From Reichenbachiella faecimaris (lineage in GTDB: Bacteria; Bacteroidota; Bacteroidia; Cytophagales; Cyclobacteriaceae), in contig NZ_FWYF01000003.1 of the NCBI RefSeq assembly GCF_900176375.1, positions 62,001 to 126,000 on the forward strand: a stretch of 64,000 bases of DNA. Reading direction: 5' to 3'. A program made the translations under genes and the position numbers. Below, in pieces: positions 37,117 through 46,086 of the stretch (its first letter is position 1; each line of letters starts with the position of its first letter). Under the pieces are notes generated by a model. It searched no databases and was not told the DNA's origin. It saw only the letters and a list, made by a program, of their open reading frames with translations.

Positions 37117-37148
37117 ATACCACAGCCACAACCACGTGGTTGTGGTAT
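37117..37148 (+). terminator. Hairpin between peptide gene 2 and esterase-like gene 2
   Basis: ATACCACAGCCA and TGGTTGTGGTAT form a 12-bp stem with one wobble over an eight-base loop. An alternative is the perfect 20-bp palindrome at 37126-37145. Only a short TTT follows. It corresponds in position to the GGGGTC hairpin after peptide gene 1 but is unrelated in sequence, so a hairpin here seems to be selected. Confidence 0.6.
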
Positions 37149-37160
37149 TTGAATCGGAAT

Positions 37161-39476
37161 ATGAGGGGTTTACTAACTATATGGGTTTGTTTTTATGTTT
37201 TTAGCATTAAAGGTCAAAGTTTTGATTCAATGACTGTTCATGACTTTTCCGCAGTACAAAAGATTGATGTGCTTAAAAGGGCAATAGGAAATGCAAGAGT
37301 GGTTATGTTGGGAGAGCATACGCATGGAGAAGGGAATGAATTTGAAGTAAAAGTAGAAGTCATTCGATACTTACATGAGCAAATGGGATTTAACGTCATT
37401 GCATTTGAAAGTGGCTTTTATGACCTCAGGAAGGCTAATCAGGAACTTAGAAAAGGCACCTCCACATCAGAAGCCATTGACAATAGTATTTTGTCAATTT
37501 GGTCAAAAAGTCAGCAATTTCAACCGTGCGTACAATATATAGATGACCATAAAAATGAATTGATTATTGCAGGTTTTGATTTACAACTAACCGGGGATTA
37601 TTCTTTAAAGCAGTCAGAGGAGCTAAAATATTTGTTAAAGAAAAATCAAATCTTTTTGGATCAGGGGCATTACGAGTTTTTTAATGATCTAATAGTTAAT
37701 CTTAGTAGTTTCCAGCTTGGATCTGATTTTGAATTAGAAACATTTAATCAGTTCTGCATAGAGGTAAAAAGTGCATTGACATCCATTAAAGACCCAACTA
37801 TTGAGGAAGAGCAAAGCTTTTGGATTCAAAACCTTGAGAGTATTGATGCTCATGTAAGAGACATTTTGAACAATGGCACATATAATCTAAACCAGAAAAA
37901 CTTCAAAGCATCTGATAATAACGCTCGTGATTTACAGATGGCCGAAAACTTTATGTGGATCATGGATCACTACCCCAATGAAAAAATAATATGCTGGGGT
38001 GCTACCACTCATTTAGCTAATTCATTTGCCAGTTTTGAAATAGAAGAGCTTGTAGAATATAAACCAATGGGTAACGTACTTAGAGAAAAATTAGCTATAG
38101 AAGATTTTTATACAATAGGTTTTGTGACAGCATCAGGTCAATTCGCAGGCATACATGAGCAGGTTAAAAATATACCTCACCTTGACACGCTTTCCTTAGA
38201 ATATTATTTGTATTCTGAGGAATTTGAGAGATCGTTTATTGATTATCGAAGAATGCCAGAGGGTTTTAAGTTTATTTCTTATGGATTAGACCATAGTCCT
38301 TTAAACGGTGTATGGAAAGAAGTTGTAGATGGTGTGATATACCTACCTAAAGTAGAACCTTCTTTTCGTCGTCAAACCATTCAATGGAAGGAAGACAAAG
38401 TATTTTCATTGAATGGAGTATTGATTAACTCAGAAACCTCACGTCCTATTCCCTTTGCTCATGTGAGTAAGGAAAATTCGGCAATTGGTACTGTGTCTGA
38501 TTTAGATGGATATTTTAAGATTAAGCTGCAAAAAGCTGATTCAAATGAGCTGCTCGATGTTCAATCAATCGGGTTTTCTTCTAAAACAATTAATATTCTT
38601 GATTTCCAAAATGGCGATACTGTGTTTATTTCCCCACTAGAGAAATTTCTTGAAGAGATAGTGGTTACAGCAAAACCACTGAGCGCAGAAGGAATTGTGA
38701 GAAAGTCAATCTTAAATTTAAATATAAACTATAACCCCGGGGCATTTGAAGGCCTATACTATAATGGAGTAAATGAAATAGATAGTATCAATGATGTTAG
38801 CAAGTATTATGAAACTGCTATTTTATTCCAGCACCCTGAAGGCTATCAAGGCGGAAATAAAAAACAAGTATCTATTCTTAATAAGCGAGGAGACGAGGAG
38901 ACTGAGGATGAAGTCTCTCCATTGTTTTTGGACGTACCACATTGGCTGCTCAATGAATCTCATATGTTCGAATATCCATTAAATGTACGAACACTTAACG
39001 ATTTTTATTTCGAGATAGTTGAAAGACAGATGATAGATTCTGTTATGATTTTCAAAATAGATTTTGTCTGCAAAAATCCAAAAAAGAAGAATGTAGGTTA
39101 TAGTTTCGTTGACTCCTTTGTAGGAACTTTATTTATAGAGAGTGAAAATTATGCAATCGTTGAATATCAGATGAGTATATCCTTTAACCCAGTAATGTCA
39201 GCCGCATGGGAGTATGTACCAGTTTCCTTTTCATCTGTTTCTCACTTCACAAAAATCAATAATTATTATTATTTAGACCATACAAAATTTGATACAAGAC
39301 ATCAGCTTAAGGAAGGCAAGAGTTATCTGCACACAAGCACGAATTTTCTGCTAAATGGTATAATTCTAGATCCAAAACCTATTTCGAATCCTGTTTCGGA
39401 CCTTAAACAAGTTTCATTTGATAGGCAGTTTTGGGATACTTTCAATACCCTTGATCCTATTCACTTATATGACTGA
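37161..39476 (+). CDS. Secreted erythromycin-esterase-like protein 2 with carboxypeptidase-like and C-terminal extension
   Basis: A 771-residue protein from the ATG at 37161 ([19 protein letters not shown] signal peptide); an in-frame TTG at 37140 lies inside the hairpin. Residues about 25-400 are the Ere-like domain with Glu52 and His55 (GEHTHG), Glu83 (FESGF) and His284 ([10 protein letters not shown]). About 415-500 is a CarboxypepD_reg-like domain ([31 protein letters not shown]), then [17 protein letters not shown] and 250 residues resembling the non-barrel part of Bacteroidota envelope proteins (DUF5686-like; weak). It is much longer than partner 1, so the two units are not simple copies. 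It probably acts at the periplasmic face or the surface. Confidence 0.75.
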   Translation: MRGLLTIWVCFYVFSIKGQSFDSMTVHDFSAVQKIDVLKRAIGNARVVMLGEHTHGEGNEFEVKVEVIRYLHEQMGFNVIAFESGFYDLRKANQELRKGTSTSEAIDNSILSIWSKSQQFQPCVQYIDDHKNELIIAGFDLQLTGDYSLKQSEELKYLLKKNQIFLDQGHYEFFNDLIVNLSSFQLGSDFELETFNQFCIEVKSALTSIKDPTIEEEQSFWIQNLESIDAHVRDILNNGTYNLNQKNFKASDNNARDLQMAENFMWIMDHYPNEKIICWGATTHLANSFASFEIEELVEYKPMGNVLREKLAIEDFYTIGFVTASGQFAGIHEQVKNIPHLDTLSLEYYLYSEEFERSFIDYRRMPEGFKFISYGLDHSPLNGVWKEVVDGVIYLPKVEPSFRRQTIQWKEDKVFSLNGVLINSETSRPIPFAHVSKENSAIGTVSDLDGYFKIKLQKADSNELLDVQSIGFSSKTINILDFQNGDTVFISPLEKFLEEIVVTAKPLSAEGIVRKSILNLNINYNPGAFEGLYYNGVNEIDSINDVSKYYETAILFQHPEGYQGGNKKQVSILNKRGDEETEDEVSPLFLDVPHWLLNESHMFEYPLNVRTLNDFYFEIVERQMIDSVMIFKIDFVCKNPKKKNVGYSFVDSFVGTLFIESENYAIVEYQMSISFNPVMSAAWEYVPVSFSSVSHFTKINNYYYLDHTKFDTRHQLKEGKSYLHTSTNFLLNGIILDPKPISNPVSDLKQVSFDRQFWDTFNTLDPIHLYD

Positions 39477-39648
39477 AAATTTAGAATGCACAATTGACAA
39501 ATTGGAAAAGTCACTTGAAGAGTACTTTAAGGACAATTTAATTCCTACACTAGATTACAATCTTGGATATATCTTATTTCTAGTACAACATTGGTACAAC
39601 TTTTTTGCAAAGAGATGCTCTAATATGAATAAAGCTGCAATAGCTTAA
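39469..39648 (+). CDS. Small hypothetical protein overlapping esterase-like gene 2
   Basis: A 59-residue frame starting [20 protein letters not shown]; its ATG overlaps the upstream stop (ATGACTGA), an arrangement that favours coupled translation. The N-terminal half is charged and helical, the C-terminal half aromatic ([12 protein letters not shown]). No family is recognised, and it could be a chance frame or the remnant of a longer gene cut off at the repeat boundary. Confidence 0.35.
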   Translation: MTENLECTIDKLEKSLEEYFKDNLIPTLDYNLGYILFLVQHWYNFFAKRCSNMNKAAIA

Positions 39649-39672
39649 AACGTCAGAATCGATGATTTTATA

Positions 39673-39739
39673 GTGATGTATAACAAAAAAGGCCGATTTC
39701 GGATGAAATCGACCTTCGTTTTGTGACCTTGTCAGGATT
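39673..39739. repeat. 67-bp direct repeat, copy B
   Basis: The same orientation as copy A at 34641-34707, with one mismatch (GGA for GGG in the hairpin loop). The two copies start 5032 bases apart and bracket the regulator, the two peptide genes and the two esterase-like genes. Confidence 0.8.
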
Positions 39740-39849
39740 ATTTCATGATCCTTCGACGTTCCGAATTCCGAAAGACAAACCACGATGCTTTTCAAGCCTC
39801 TGGTTTTGTTGTTTCAGTGTCTTCGCTGAAACATGTTTCGCTAACCACT

Positions 39850-39883
39850 AAAACAACAAAACCCCAGCATGACGCTGGGGTTT
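39850..39883 (-). terminator. Minus-strand rho-independent terminator next to repeat copy C
   Basis: On the minus strand AAACCCCAGC and GCTGGGGTTT pair over GTCAT, followed by TTGTTGTTTT. It lies 11 bases beyond the 3' end of the tRNA-like core of copy C, the place where a terminator of a tRNA transcript would be. Confidence 0.75.
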
Positions 39884-39893
39884 GTCTCTCCTC

Positions 39894-39910
39894 GTGACCT
39901 TGTCAGGATT
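39894..39910. repeat. Third copy (C) of the 17-bp repeat core
   Basis: GTGACCTTGTCAGGATT is identical to the ends of copies A and B. Copy C resembles copy A further on as well (CAAA after the core and ATTGATAAT about 25 bases later), so A and C share a longer, diverged homology. Confidence 0.6.
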
Positions 39911-40019
39911 CAAACATTCTTTTGTAACAGATTGATAATGTTTGAGTTAAAAAAGATAAAATGAAAAGAGGTAACAATCGGGTATAATTAATTCGAACAG
40001 ATTAGTACAACCGCTTTTG

Positions 40020-40586
40020 TTAATATTTTAATTGTATTTGTATACTAATGTCCTGTGGAGCTACCTCATTGCCTCCAAAGTATGGATAAAGCATGTAATA
40101 AACACCTATGTCACAGAGGTCTCCACGCTTTATAAATACAGGTTCCTCATCATTTATTTGAAAAGTGTATTGAGTACTTGTAAGTTGCAGCGTATAACTA
40201 ACCTTTTGGTTGAGATCGACCGTACCAATGAAGGCGGTAATACGCTCACCATTAACATAGCAATAGGCATGAATTTCTAACTGATCATCTAGCCATCTCC
40301 ATCCGAATCTTGCACTATTGTCATGATGCATGGAATTACAATCGGAAAAACCCATTAGTTTATTTACATCGTGCTGATTTTCCTCGATGTTTGTTTTGTA
40401 TTGGGCTGATTCGTCAAAAATGGCTGTGAACATCAATACCTCTGATTGCATTGATCCTATCTTAGGAATGACGGGGGCATGTGTTCCTTTTTCTATTTTA
40501 TAAACTTTAAACGGTTCTTCCCATTGAGGCTCACAAGCAATAAGGCTCAGAAGTATAGGGAGCATGTGGAGTATGGCCAGTTTCAT
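40020..40586 (-). CDS. Hypothetical lipoprotein
   Basis: A 188-residue protein with a lipoprotein signal (LPILLSLIACEP). The mature part is beta-rich with Trp and aromatic clusters (ARFGWRWLDDQLEIHAYCYVNGE, YYMLYPYFGG), the look of a jelly-roll or lectin-like beta sandwich, but no family is recognised. It follows the small barrel gene in the same direction by three bases and so is the last gene of that short operon. Confidence 0.6.
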   Translation of the reverse strand: MKLAILHMLPILLSLIACEPQWEEPFKVYKIEKGTHAPVIPKIGSMQSEVLMFTAIFDESAQYKTNIEENQHDVNKLMGFSDCNSMHHDNSARFGWRWLDDQLEIHAYCYVNGERITAFIGTVDLNQKVSYTLQLTSTQYTFQINDEEPVFIKRGDLCDIGVYYMLYPYFGGNEVAPQDISIQIQLKY

Positions 40587-40589
40587 GAT

Positions 40590-41027
40590 TTAAAGGGTTA
40601 AGGTGAGTTTGATACTGGTTGCTGCTTCACCGGCTCTAAAGGCCATGCCAAAGTTGAAAGAAAAAAGTTTGGATATTTTTAATTCAGTTTCTAGTCCTGG
40701 TGTAACGATTACAAATCGTCGGTTACTTAAGCCACCTCTCAACACTGCATTCAGACGCAATCGGTCACACCTTGTCAGTGGAAAACTGACCATTCCACCC
40801 ATGTACTCATAGATTTGTTGACCAATTTCATTAGCACCTCGGATATTGCGTTGGTAAAAGCCTCCGAATGTAAGACCTTGATTGGGGAGATAACTTACTT
40901 CAGTTCCTACCTGCAAACCCATTACGGTCTTTTCCGCTAAAGAGCTAACCCTTAACCCTTGACCAAAACTGATTGATGCCTGTAAGATGATGAAGAGGAA
41001 TAACGAAGTAGAAATTAACTTTTTCAT
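40590..41027 (-). CDS. Small outer-membrane beta-barrel-like protein
   Basis: The protein has 145 residues from the ATG at 41027 (MKKLISTSLFLFIILQASISFGQ signal); an in-frame ATG at 41054 only adds a polar leader. The mature part alternates polar and hydrophobic residues in short strands (LTFGGFYQRNIRG, RLRLNAVLRGG, LFSFNFGMAFRAG), as in small Bacteroidota barrels. The overall plan resembles the protein at 57370-57906, which also has a GV-x-x-G-x-x-V-x-Y/L-P start and ends in a barrel strand. Function is unknown. Confidence 0.6.
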   Translation of the reverse strand: MKKLISTSLFLFIILQASISFGQGLRVSSLAEKTVMGLQVGTEVSYLPNQGLTFGGFYQRNIRGANEIGQQIYEYMGGMVSFPLTRCDRLRLNAVLRGGLSNRRFVIVTPGLETELKISKLFSFNFGMAFRAGEAATSIKLTLTL

Positions 41028-41084
41028 GGTTTGGATATTTGAATTAATATCCAAAGGTTGCCAATTTGTTTGCCGTTAGTAAGC

Positions 41085-41121
41085 AGTGGATTACGTAAAA
41101 TGTTTTATACGTAAATCCACT
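41085..41121. promoter_or_regulatory. Large inverted repeat upstream of the small barrel gene
   Basis: AGTGGATTACGTA (41085-41097) and TACGTAAATCCACT (41108-41121) pair with a one-base offset. It lies 58 bases before the start of the 40590-41027 gene and ten bases after the end of the propeller lipoprotein gene, so it could be a terminator or an operator; no T-run is evident. Confidence 0.45.
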
Positions 41122-41130
41122 AAAACCACC

Positions 41131-42324
41131 TTATCTATAAACGCGAATGACTTTTATGCCTCCTAATCCCCCAGCTATCAGGAGTCGATTGCTGCGATAT
41201 CTGATGTGATTGACAGATTGATGATTTCCAAGGTCTAATGTACCTAAGATCTCTGGATTTGGGTTTATGGGATCTTTCTTATCAAATGTAGCTACAGCTA
41301 TATGTTCGCCATTCGATATAAATATTAAGTCGCCATCTACACTCACAGCATTGCACACTTTGTCATCCGAGGTTGGTCCGGAAGGAAGAGGTACCTCGCC
41401 CACTATAGTACCTGATTTCAGGTTGATGATTTGAACGCCACTGTACCCAGCTGCCACAAAGATGAGATCACCGCTAATTTCAAATGTGGATTTTGCATGA
41501 GGTGTATTTAAACCATCAAAACTAATCTCATTAGACGAGAAGTTATTTTTTAGTTGTTTGACCCAAAGGTTTCCTGGCATCGCTTGTTGCACAAACACAT
41601 TTTCATCGGCAATATCTACCCATCTGGCGTCTCGTAGCGGGAAATAAGAGGACGTACTCAAATCAGTTTCATTAAGCACATGAAGTCCGCCTCCAGTACT
41701 TTCATTGTTGCCGGTGGTCACATATACAAAATTATCTTTTTGTATCAATCCAGTAGCTGTATGTCCACCTAGCCGCCTGAAAAGCATATTTTCGGTTTGA
41801 ATGGAATTTTTAACTACGTCCGCTGAACCTACGAAAGAGGTAGAGTCTGACCCTTCTGCTGCACCTACAAAGTATAATTTGGAGTTGTCAAAGTAGGCTG
41901 CATTTACATCACCGTTTTGGATAATTAACTGAGAAGTAAGTTTCAATTTGTCTCCACTGAGAGTCATTAAATCTACTGCACCCAAGTAAGGTTCGCCTTG
42001 TAAATTGTAGGTGGCAGCTATTAGGCTATTCTTAAGATCAAGTGAGCTAGCCATCAGTGTTTCCCCGTTTACCACAGGTGAGGCAATTTCCTCAGTAAGC
42101 ACCAAGGTAAAATCACGTGCAATTCTTCCTCTTGAATGGGCTGTAAGAATGCCGATGGTATCTTGTTTTTGGCTCAACCTTAAGTTTAGGTCATAAGAGT
42201 TATCGTTCACAATCAGGTTGTCTTCATCTACTGGTAAAACCTGCATCAGATCATCTTCCATACAGCTACTGATAAACAAGAGTGCAGCTATTCCTACAAA
42301 TGTGTTTTTAATCATTGTTTTCAT
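41131..42324 (-). CDS. Lipoprotein with beta-propeller-like (LVIVD-type) repeats
   Basis: A 397-residue lipoprotein (GIAALLFISSCME). From about residue 80 there are recurring blade-like segments, each with a strand ending in a 'D/N-G-D-L-I-F-V/I-x-x-G' turn (EISGDLIFVAAGYSGVQIINL, SVDGDLIFISNGEHIAVATF, RSNRLLIAGGLGGIKVIRV), so a propeller of five to seven blades is likely. Such lipoproteins may bind polysaccharide or protein at the cell surface. It is the last gene of the putative exopolysaccharide operon, 22 bases after the YaiO-type gene. Confidence 0.65.
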   Translation of the reverse strand: MKTMIKNTFVGIAALLFISSCMEDDLMQVLPVDEDNLIVNDNSYDLNLRLSQKQDTIGILTAHSRGRIARDFTLVLTEEIASPVVNGETLMASSLDLKNSLIAATYNLQGEPYLGAVDLMTLSGDKLKLTSQLIIQNGDVNAAYFDNSKLYFVGAAEGSDSTSFVGSADVVKNSIQTENMLFRRLGGHTATGLIQKDNFVYVTTGNNESTGGGLHVLNETDLSTSSYFPLRDARWVDIADENVFVQQAMPGNLWVKQLKNNFSSNEISFDGLNTPHAKSTFEISGDLIFVAAGYSGVQIINLKSGTIVGEVPLPSGPTSDDKVCNAVSVDGDLIFISNGEHIAVATFDKKDPINPNPEILGTLDLGNHQSVNHIRYRSNRLLIAGGLGGIKVIRVYR

Positions 42325-42346
42325 GTTGTTCTAAATTTGCTGTTTA

Positions 42347-43555
42347 TTAAAATAATAGTCTCTTTAGGCCGATTTGAATTTCTGATCTGTTTCTAAACAT
42401 AAGCTCTCCGTATTCCTCTTTTCTAAGACCCATACTGATCTGCAGGAAGGTGCTCTCTTTTAGTTGAGTGCTGTATTTTACAGTAATACTTTGATTTTGG
42501 AGTACCATCACACCGCCATTAGAATTGAGATATTCTGGTGTGCTTGATCCTAATGTTAGTCTAGATTGCAGATAACTTCTCTGTCCTTTTAGATATATCC
42601 TTCCTTGTAAGGCATGTGTGTCATTGACCAAACCCTGGGTACTAGATAGATAGACTTGATAAAGCAGCGTATATTTCTTGTTATAAAATCCAATACTCGC
42701 TGTGTGAAGGAAAAAATCGGATGTCTTAAACTGGTATTTTTTGCTTCCTACACTGACCTCAATAGATCCCAAGTTTTGGAATAATTCTAATCCAGTAGTA
42801 TAGGTGGACATAAAACTACTGTTAGAATAGGATGCAATTACAAAAAAGTAAGTACGAGAAGACAAGCGCGGATAAGCCTCAAATTCTAGATTAAGACCTC
42901 TACGTTTAAAGCGTTGAACGGCGGTAGCGTGGACATTCCAGGATAATTTTTTTTGTGCTCCATATCCCAGTCGTATTTGTTGCCAAGGGCTTAGGGCAGC
43001 GCTGAATTGGGAGTACGCTACTTCTGCTTCGGCAAACTTGAAATGGTTTGCTTCAATATTCTTCTTTAATTGCCTGGTCTGTGTATGTGTAGGATCTTTG
43101 GTCAAAATATCCTCGATTTGGGTCAGACTCTTGTTTACTAATCCAAGGTCATAATAGGCGTAGGCTTTGTAATACTTAAAGTCCAAATCACCCGAATACG
43201 TTTCTGTTATTTCATCCATCAGGTTGAGCAATTTTCCTGGGTTTTCAGACCAATAATAGATGGCAGCTTTGATTTTGTAGGCTTCCAAATCCTGTGAATA
43301 ATAATCGAGCACCTCATTCACTATTGAATCGGCCTTGGCCAAGTCTCCACTCCAGGCGGCCGCTCGTGCTTTTTGACAAGTCAGATCATGATCTTTTGGA
43401 AAGTATTCGAGTGCAACAGAAATCACCGAATCAGCAGACGCATATCTTTTTGAAGAAGCCAGCGCCTTTATTTCTGCTGTGAACTTGCTGTATGTTTGAC
43501 TGAACGACGGAGTAATCCAACTAATCGTTATTATGATTGAAAGTAAGATTTTCAT
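42347..43555 (-). CDS. YaiO-family outer-membrane beta-barrel with TPR N-terminus
   Basis: A 402-residue protein with a signal peptide (IIITISWITPSFSQ). Residues about 20-165 are TPR repeats (RYASADSVISVALEYFPKDHDL, GDLAKADSIVNEVLDYYSQDL) and 170-402 an outer-membrane barrel with YaiO-like strands (IRLGYGAQKKLSW, RGLNLEFEAYPRLS, GLELFQNLGSIEVSVGSKKYQF), ending in Leu-Phe. YaiO/PgaA-like proteins export polysaccharide across the outer membrane. Its start overlaps the end of the glycosyltransferase gene by four bases, which supports this role. Confidence 0.8.
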   Translation of the reverse strand: MKILLSIIITISWITPSFSQTYSKFTAEIKALASSKRYASADSVISVALEYFPKDHDLTCQKARAAAWSGDLAKADSIVNEVLDYYSQDLEAYKIKAAIYYWSENPGKLLNLMDEITETYSGDLDFKYYKAYAYYDLGLVNKSLTQIEDILTKDPTHTQTRQLKKNIEANHFKFAEAEVAYSQFSAALSPWQQIRLGYGAQKKLSWNVHATAVQRFKRRGLNLEFEAYPRLSSRTYFFVIASYSNSSFMSTYTTGLELFQNLGSIEVSVGSKKYQFKTSDFFLHTASIGFYNKKYTLLYQVYLSSTQGLVNDTHALQGRIYLKGQRSYLQSRLTLGSSTPEYLNSNGGVMVLQNQSITVKYSTQLKESTFLQISMGLRKEEYGELMFRNRSEIQIGLKRLLF

Positions 43556-44976
43556 AGGCTTGAACTTTTAAATCCGGTACGTTTCATTTTTCCCCAATCT
43601 TTCTTTCCAATCCATAGATCATAGTTGCCCTTGAGGGACCAGTAAAGGGTTTTTGGATGATATATGATGGGTTCCAATAAAGCGGTAATGAACATTTGCC
43701 ATACCTCTCTATTCTTTTCGTATTTAGCAAATGACATCTCTTCGGCTAGCAAAGCACACATCGAGAAAAAAACGGCAAGTACATAGGTCAAAATAATTAA
43801 TGATAGTGCCTGAGACCACCAGATATGACCAGTAAATAATAAAACAAAAAAGTACAAGATGCCTGCAGTTTCAACGATAGGAGCGAGCCATTCGAATAGG
43901 AACCAGAAGGGATAGCTGAGCATACCTGTAATACCATATTTGGGATTCAAGAACATTCTCCTGTGGATGTTTAGCACCTCCATAGTACCCCTTGTCCATC
44001 TGTTTCGTTGATTGCCCAATACCTGATTTGATTCTGGTACTTCGGTCCAGCATAGTGGATCAGGAATGAAGGATACTTTATATTTTTTATTTTTTAGAGA
44101 CATGTAAGCTCTCATTCGAACTACAAGTTCCATGTCTTCACCGACGGTGCCAGTTTGGTAACCACCAACTGCCGTAGCAATTTTCCTGTCAAACATGCCT
44201 AATGCACCAGAGATTAGAATAAGGCCATTTAACCTGCCCCAGGCAACTCTTCCGAGTAAAAAAGCTCGCAGATACTCTAGTACTTGAAATCGTGCAAGTT
44301 GAGATTCTGGGAATCGAACATTCATCAATCTACCTTCTTCCACTTTGCAGCTATTGATTACTCTCACCACTCCTCCACAAGCAATAACTTCATTCTTTGG
44401 ATCATCAATAAAGGGTTTGACTAATTTGAGTAATGCGCCAGGTTCTAGAATACAATCCACATCTATGCAAGTAATCAGGTCTTTGTCCGAAACATTAAGG
44501 CCAGCATTGAGCGCATCTGCCTTACCTCCATTTTGCTTGTCAACCACAACCAGTCTGTGAAGGGCTTTGTTGGTAGATTTGTAGATGGCTTTTATAGGTT
44601 GTGTTTTGATTTTTTCTTCCTCGTAAAAGGGAACTTTAACAAGGTCAAATTTTTCTATCATCTTTTGCATGGAATCATCCGTGCTTCCGTCATTTACAAT
44701 GATCACTTCATAAGCATTGTATTGGATAGACAAAAGCGAACGAATATTTTCGTTGATGGTAAGGCTTTCGTTGTAGGCCGGGGCGATTAACGAAATGGAT
44801 GGAGCAAATGGGGATGACAAAAGCTCGTCGTAGTTGGTGTATGATTTTACTTTGGAATATCTCCTGATCTCAAAAAGAGAACTCACCGTGAGAGCGAAAT
44901 AGATCGCCGTGATGCTAGCAGCATAGCCCAAAAGTAAATATCCAAGAAGGTGCAGTGCGAGACTGAAAATTGACAT
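43552..44976 (-). CDS. Processive family-2 glycosyltransferase (PgaC/BcsA/HasA-like)
   Basis: A 474-residue membrane enzyme. One N-terminal helix is followed by the GT-A catalytic domain: PAYNESLTI, VNDGSTDDS, the DxD in CIDVDCILEPG, the catalytic Asp in GEDMELVVR and the processive signature QRNRWTRG. Three to four helices follow (residues about 340-430). Such synthases make beta-linked homopolymers (poly-N-acetylglucosamine, cellulose or hyaluronan-type). The operon also encodes a YaiO-type barrel but no PgaB deacetylase, so the exact polymer is open. The gene begins two bases after the HEAT-repeat gene ends. Confidence 0.88.
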   Translation of the reverse strand: MSIFSLALHLLGYLLLGYAASITAIYFALTVSSLFEIRRYSKVKSYTNYDELLSSPFAPSISLIAPAYNESLTINENIRSLLSIQYNAYEVIIVNDGSTDDSMQKMIEKFDLVKVPFYEEEKIKTQPIKAIYKSTNKALHRLVVVDKQNGGKADALNAGLNVSDKDLITCIDVDCILEPGALLKLVKPFIDDPKNEVIACGGVVRVINSCKVEEGRLMNVRFPESQLARFQVLEYLRAFLLGRVAWGRLNGLILISGALGMFDRKIATAVGGYQTGTVGEDMELVVRMRAYMSLKNKKYKVSFIPDPLCWTEVPESNQVLGNQRNRWTRGTMEVLNIHRRMFLNPKYGITGMLSYPFWFLFEWLAPIVETAGILYFFVLLFTGHIWWSQALSLIILTYVLAVFFSMCALLAEEMSFAKYEKNREVWQMFITALLEPIIYHPKTLYWSLKGNYDLWIGKKDWGKMKRTGFKSSSL

Positions 44977-44978
44977 GT

Positions 44979-46085
44979 TTAGTTGATTAATCTATGAGAA
45001 TAATGGTTTATCATAAGGTCTCCTTTACCGGTAAACCTCATGGACGACAGTACGTTAGAACCAACTTTGTCCCAATTCGCAAATGTTTTTGACAATGATT
45101 TTAAAAGCCTAGAATTTTTGGTTTTGTTCAGTGCTTTTTCAAACAAAGGAGCCAATTTTCTACTGTCCCCAATTTGAGCCAGGCATTCGACACATTCTAT
45201 TTTTACCTTAACAGACTTGGTACGTTTGAGAAGTACAAGTATGTGATTAACTGCTTGATCTGCTTCGAGCAGCTTGATGGCGTTTACTGCCTGATAACTG
45301 ATGGATACATTTTGGTGAAAGGCTAGTTTCGTGATTTGCCCTATGGCATCATACTGGAGAAACCTTGCTGCTAACTCGATACAAAAACAGACAATCGCAG
45401 GATTAGGATGCTCAAAATAAGTTTTGAATAAGGGCACTTGATCAGGCGCAAGTGAGCGAAGCTTATTGTAGATCAAAACCTTTTCCCATTTGCTCAGTGG
45501 ATCTTTCATTTGCTTCATGCATACCAATGGATCATCTGGAGACAGATTAATAAGTGCCACTCTTGTTTCACGTCGCACGGAACTGTGGTAATGATGTAAA
45601 AAACCTACAATCGACTCGAGGTCTTCATATCTTTTCATTTCTGCCAGTTCTTGTATTCCTTTAATGACCAGGGTATGGTCACCTTGCATTAATTTTTGCT
45701 TAGCCAGCCTGTGCAATTGGAGTTCATCGTACAATTTCTTCAATGCGCTTGACGACATGCCGGACAAGTTTTTGCGTAGTTGGATCAAACGATCCGAAAT
45801 ATATTGAGAAAGTATTCGAGATCTACGCGAAATTCTATGCAGCTTGATATTTGCGGCTTCTATTTCGGTATAGTTGTCATTTACATTACAGGCTGATATG
45901 GCAATCATATTGAGACTTTCATTGATCAGACTGTGCATTTTTATGGTTCGAAGTAGTCTTATCCTTTTTACTGCTCTTGAGAAAGAAATTGAAGCTAGTA
46001 TGGCAATAGACAGACCGACAAACACCAAGACGAGTGCTCCAATAGGGGAGATATCGAGGGGTAGTATGTTTGTTAGATTTTTCAT
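44979..46085 (-). CDS. Membrane-anchored HEAT-repeat protein
   Basis: A 368-residue protein with one N-terminal helix (IGALVLVFVGLSIAILASISFS). The rest is all-helical with HEAT-like pairs (GDHTLVIKGIQELAEMKRYEDLESIVGFLHHY-type repeats, VRRETRVALINLSPDDPL, VSISYQAVNAIKLLEADQAVNHILVLL, VKIECVECLAQIGDSRKLAPLF). It is probably a scaffold between the cytoplasmic response regulators encoded upstream and the synthase encoded downstream. Gaps of one and two bases to its neighbours show a tight operon. Confidence 0.75.
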   Translation of the reverse strand: MKNLTNILPLDISPIGALVLVFVGLSIAILASISFSRAVKRIRLLRTIKMHSLINESLNMIAISACNVNDNYTEIEAANIKLHRISRRSRILSQYISDRLIQLRKNLSGMSSSALKKLYDELQLHRLAKQKLMQGDHTLVIKGIQELAEMKRYEDLESIVGFLHHYHSSVRRETRVALINLSPDDPLVCMKQMKDPLSKWEKVLIYNKLRSLAPDQVPLFKTYFEHPNPAIVCFCIELAARFLQYDAIGQITKLAFHQNVSISYQAVNAIKLLEADQAVNHILVLLKRTKSVKVKIECVECLAQIGDSRKLAPLFEKALNKTKNSRLLKSLSKTFANWDKVGSNVLSSMRFTGKGDLMINHYSHRLIN

Positions 46086-46086
46086 T

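Larger units (their letters stand above)
39649..40019. other. Repeat-rich right edge of the cassette
   Basis: About 370 bases with no convincing gene. It holds repeat copy B, then a stretch with the inverted repeat GGTTTTGTTGTTT / AAACAACAAAACC around a smaller TTTCAG / CTGAAA hairpin, a terminator pointing leftwards (39850-39883) and repeat copy C. A minus-strand frame of about 70 codons crosses copy B but has no recognisable features. Confidence 0.6.

Noticed and set aside
36887..37131. Minus-strand frames opposite peptide gene 2
   Set aside because: The plus-strand frame has a near-identical leader in a second copy with silent changes, so the coding strand is plus.
35109..39476. Known macrolide-resistance locus
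   Set aside because: The two Ere-like proteins are secreted and tied to peptide genes; clinical Ere enzymes are cytoplasmic. Family likeness alone does not support resistance.
34641..39739. Insertion sequence or composite transposon
   Set aside because: The repeats are direct, lack transposase genes and terminal inverted repeats, and contain terminators and a tRNA-like core; an integration scar fits better.
39580..39795. Minus-strand 71-codon frame across repeat copy B
   Set aside because: It overlaps the terminator-containing repeat; the equivalent frame is not kept at copy A and no motif is recognised.
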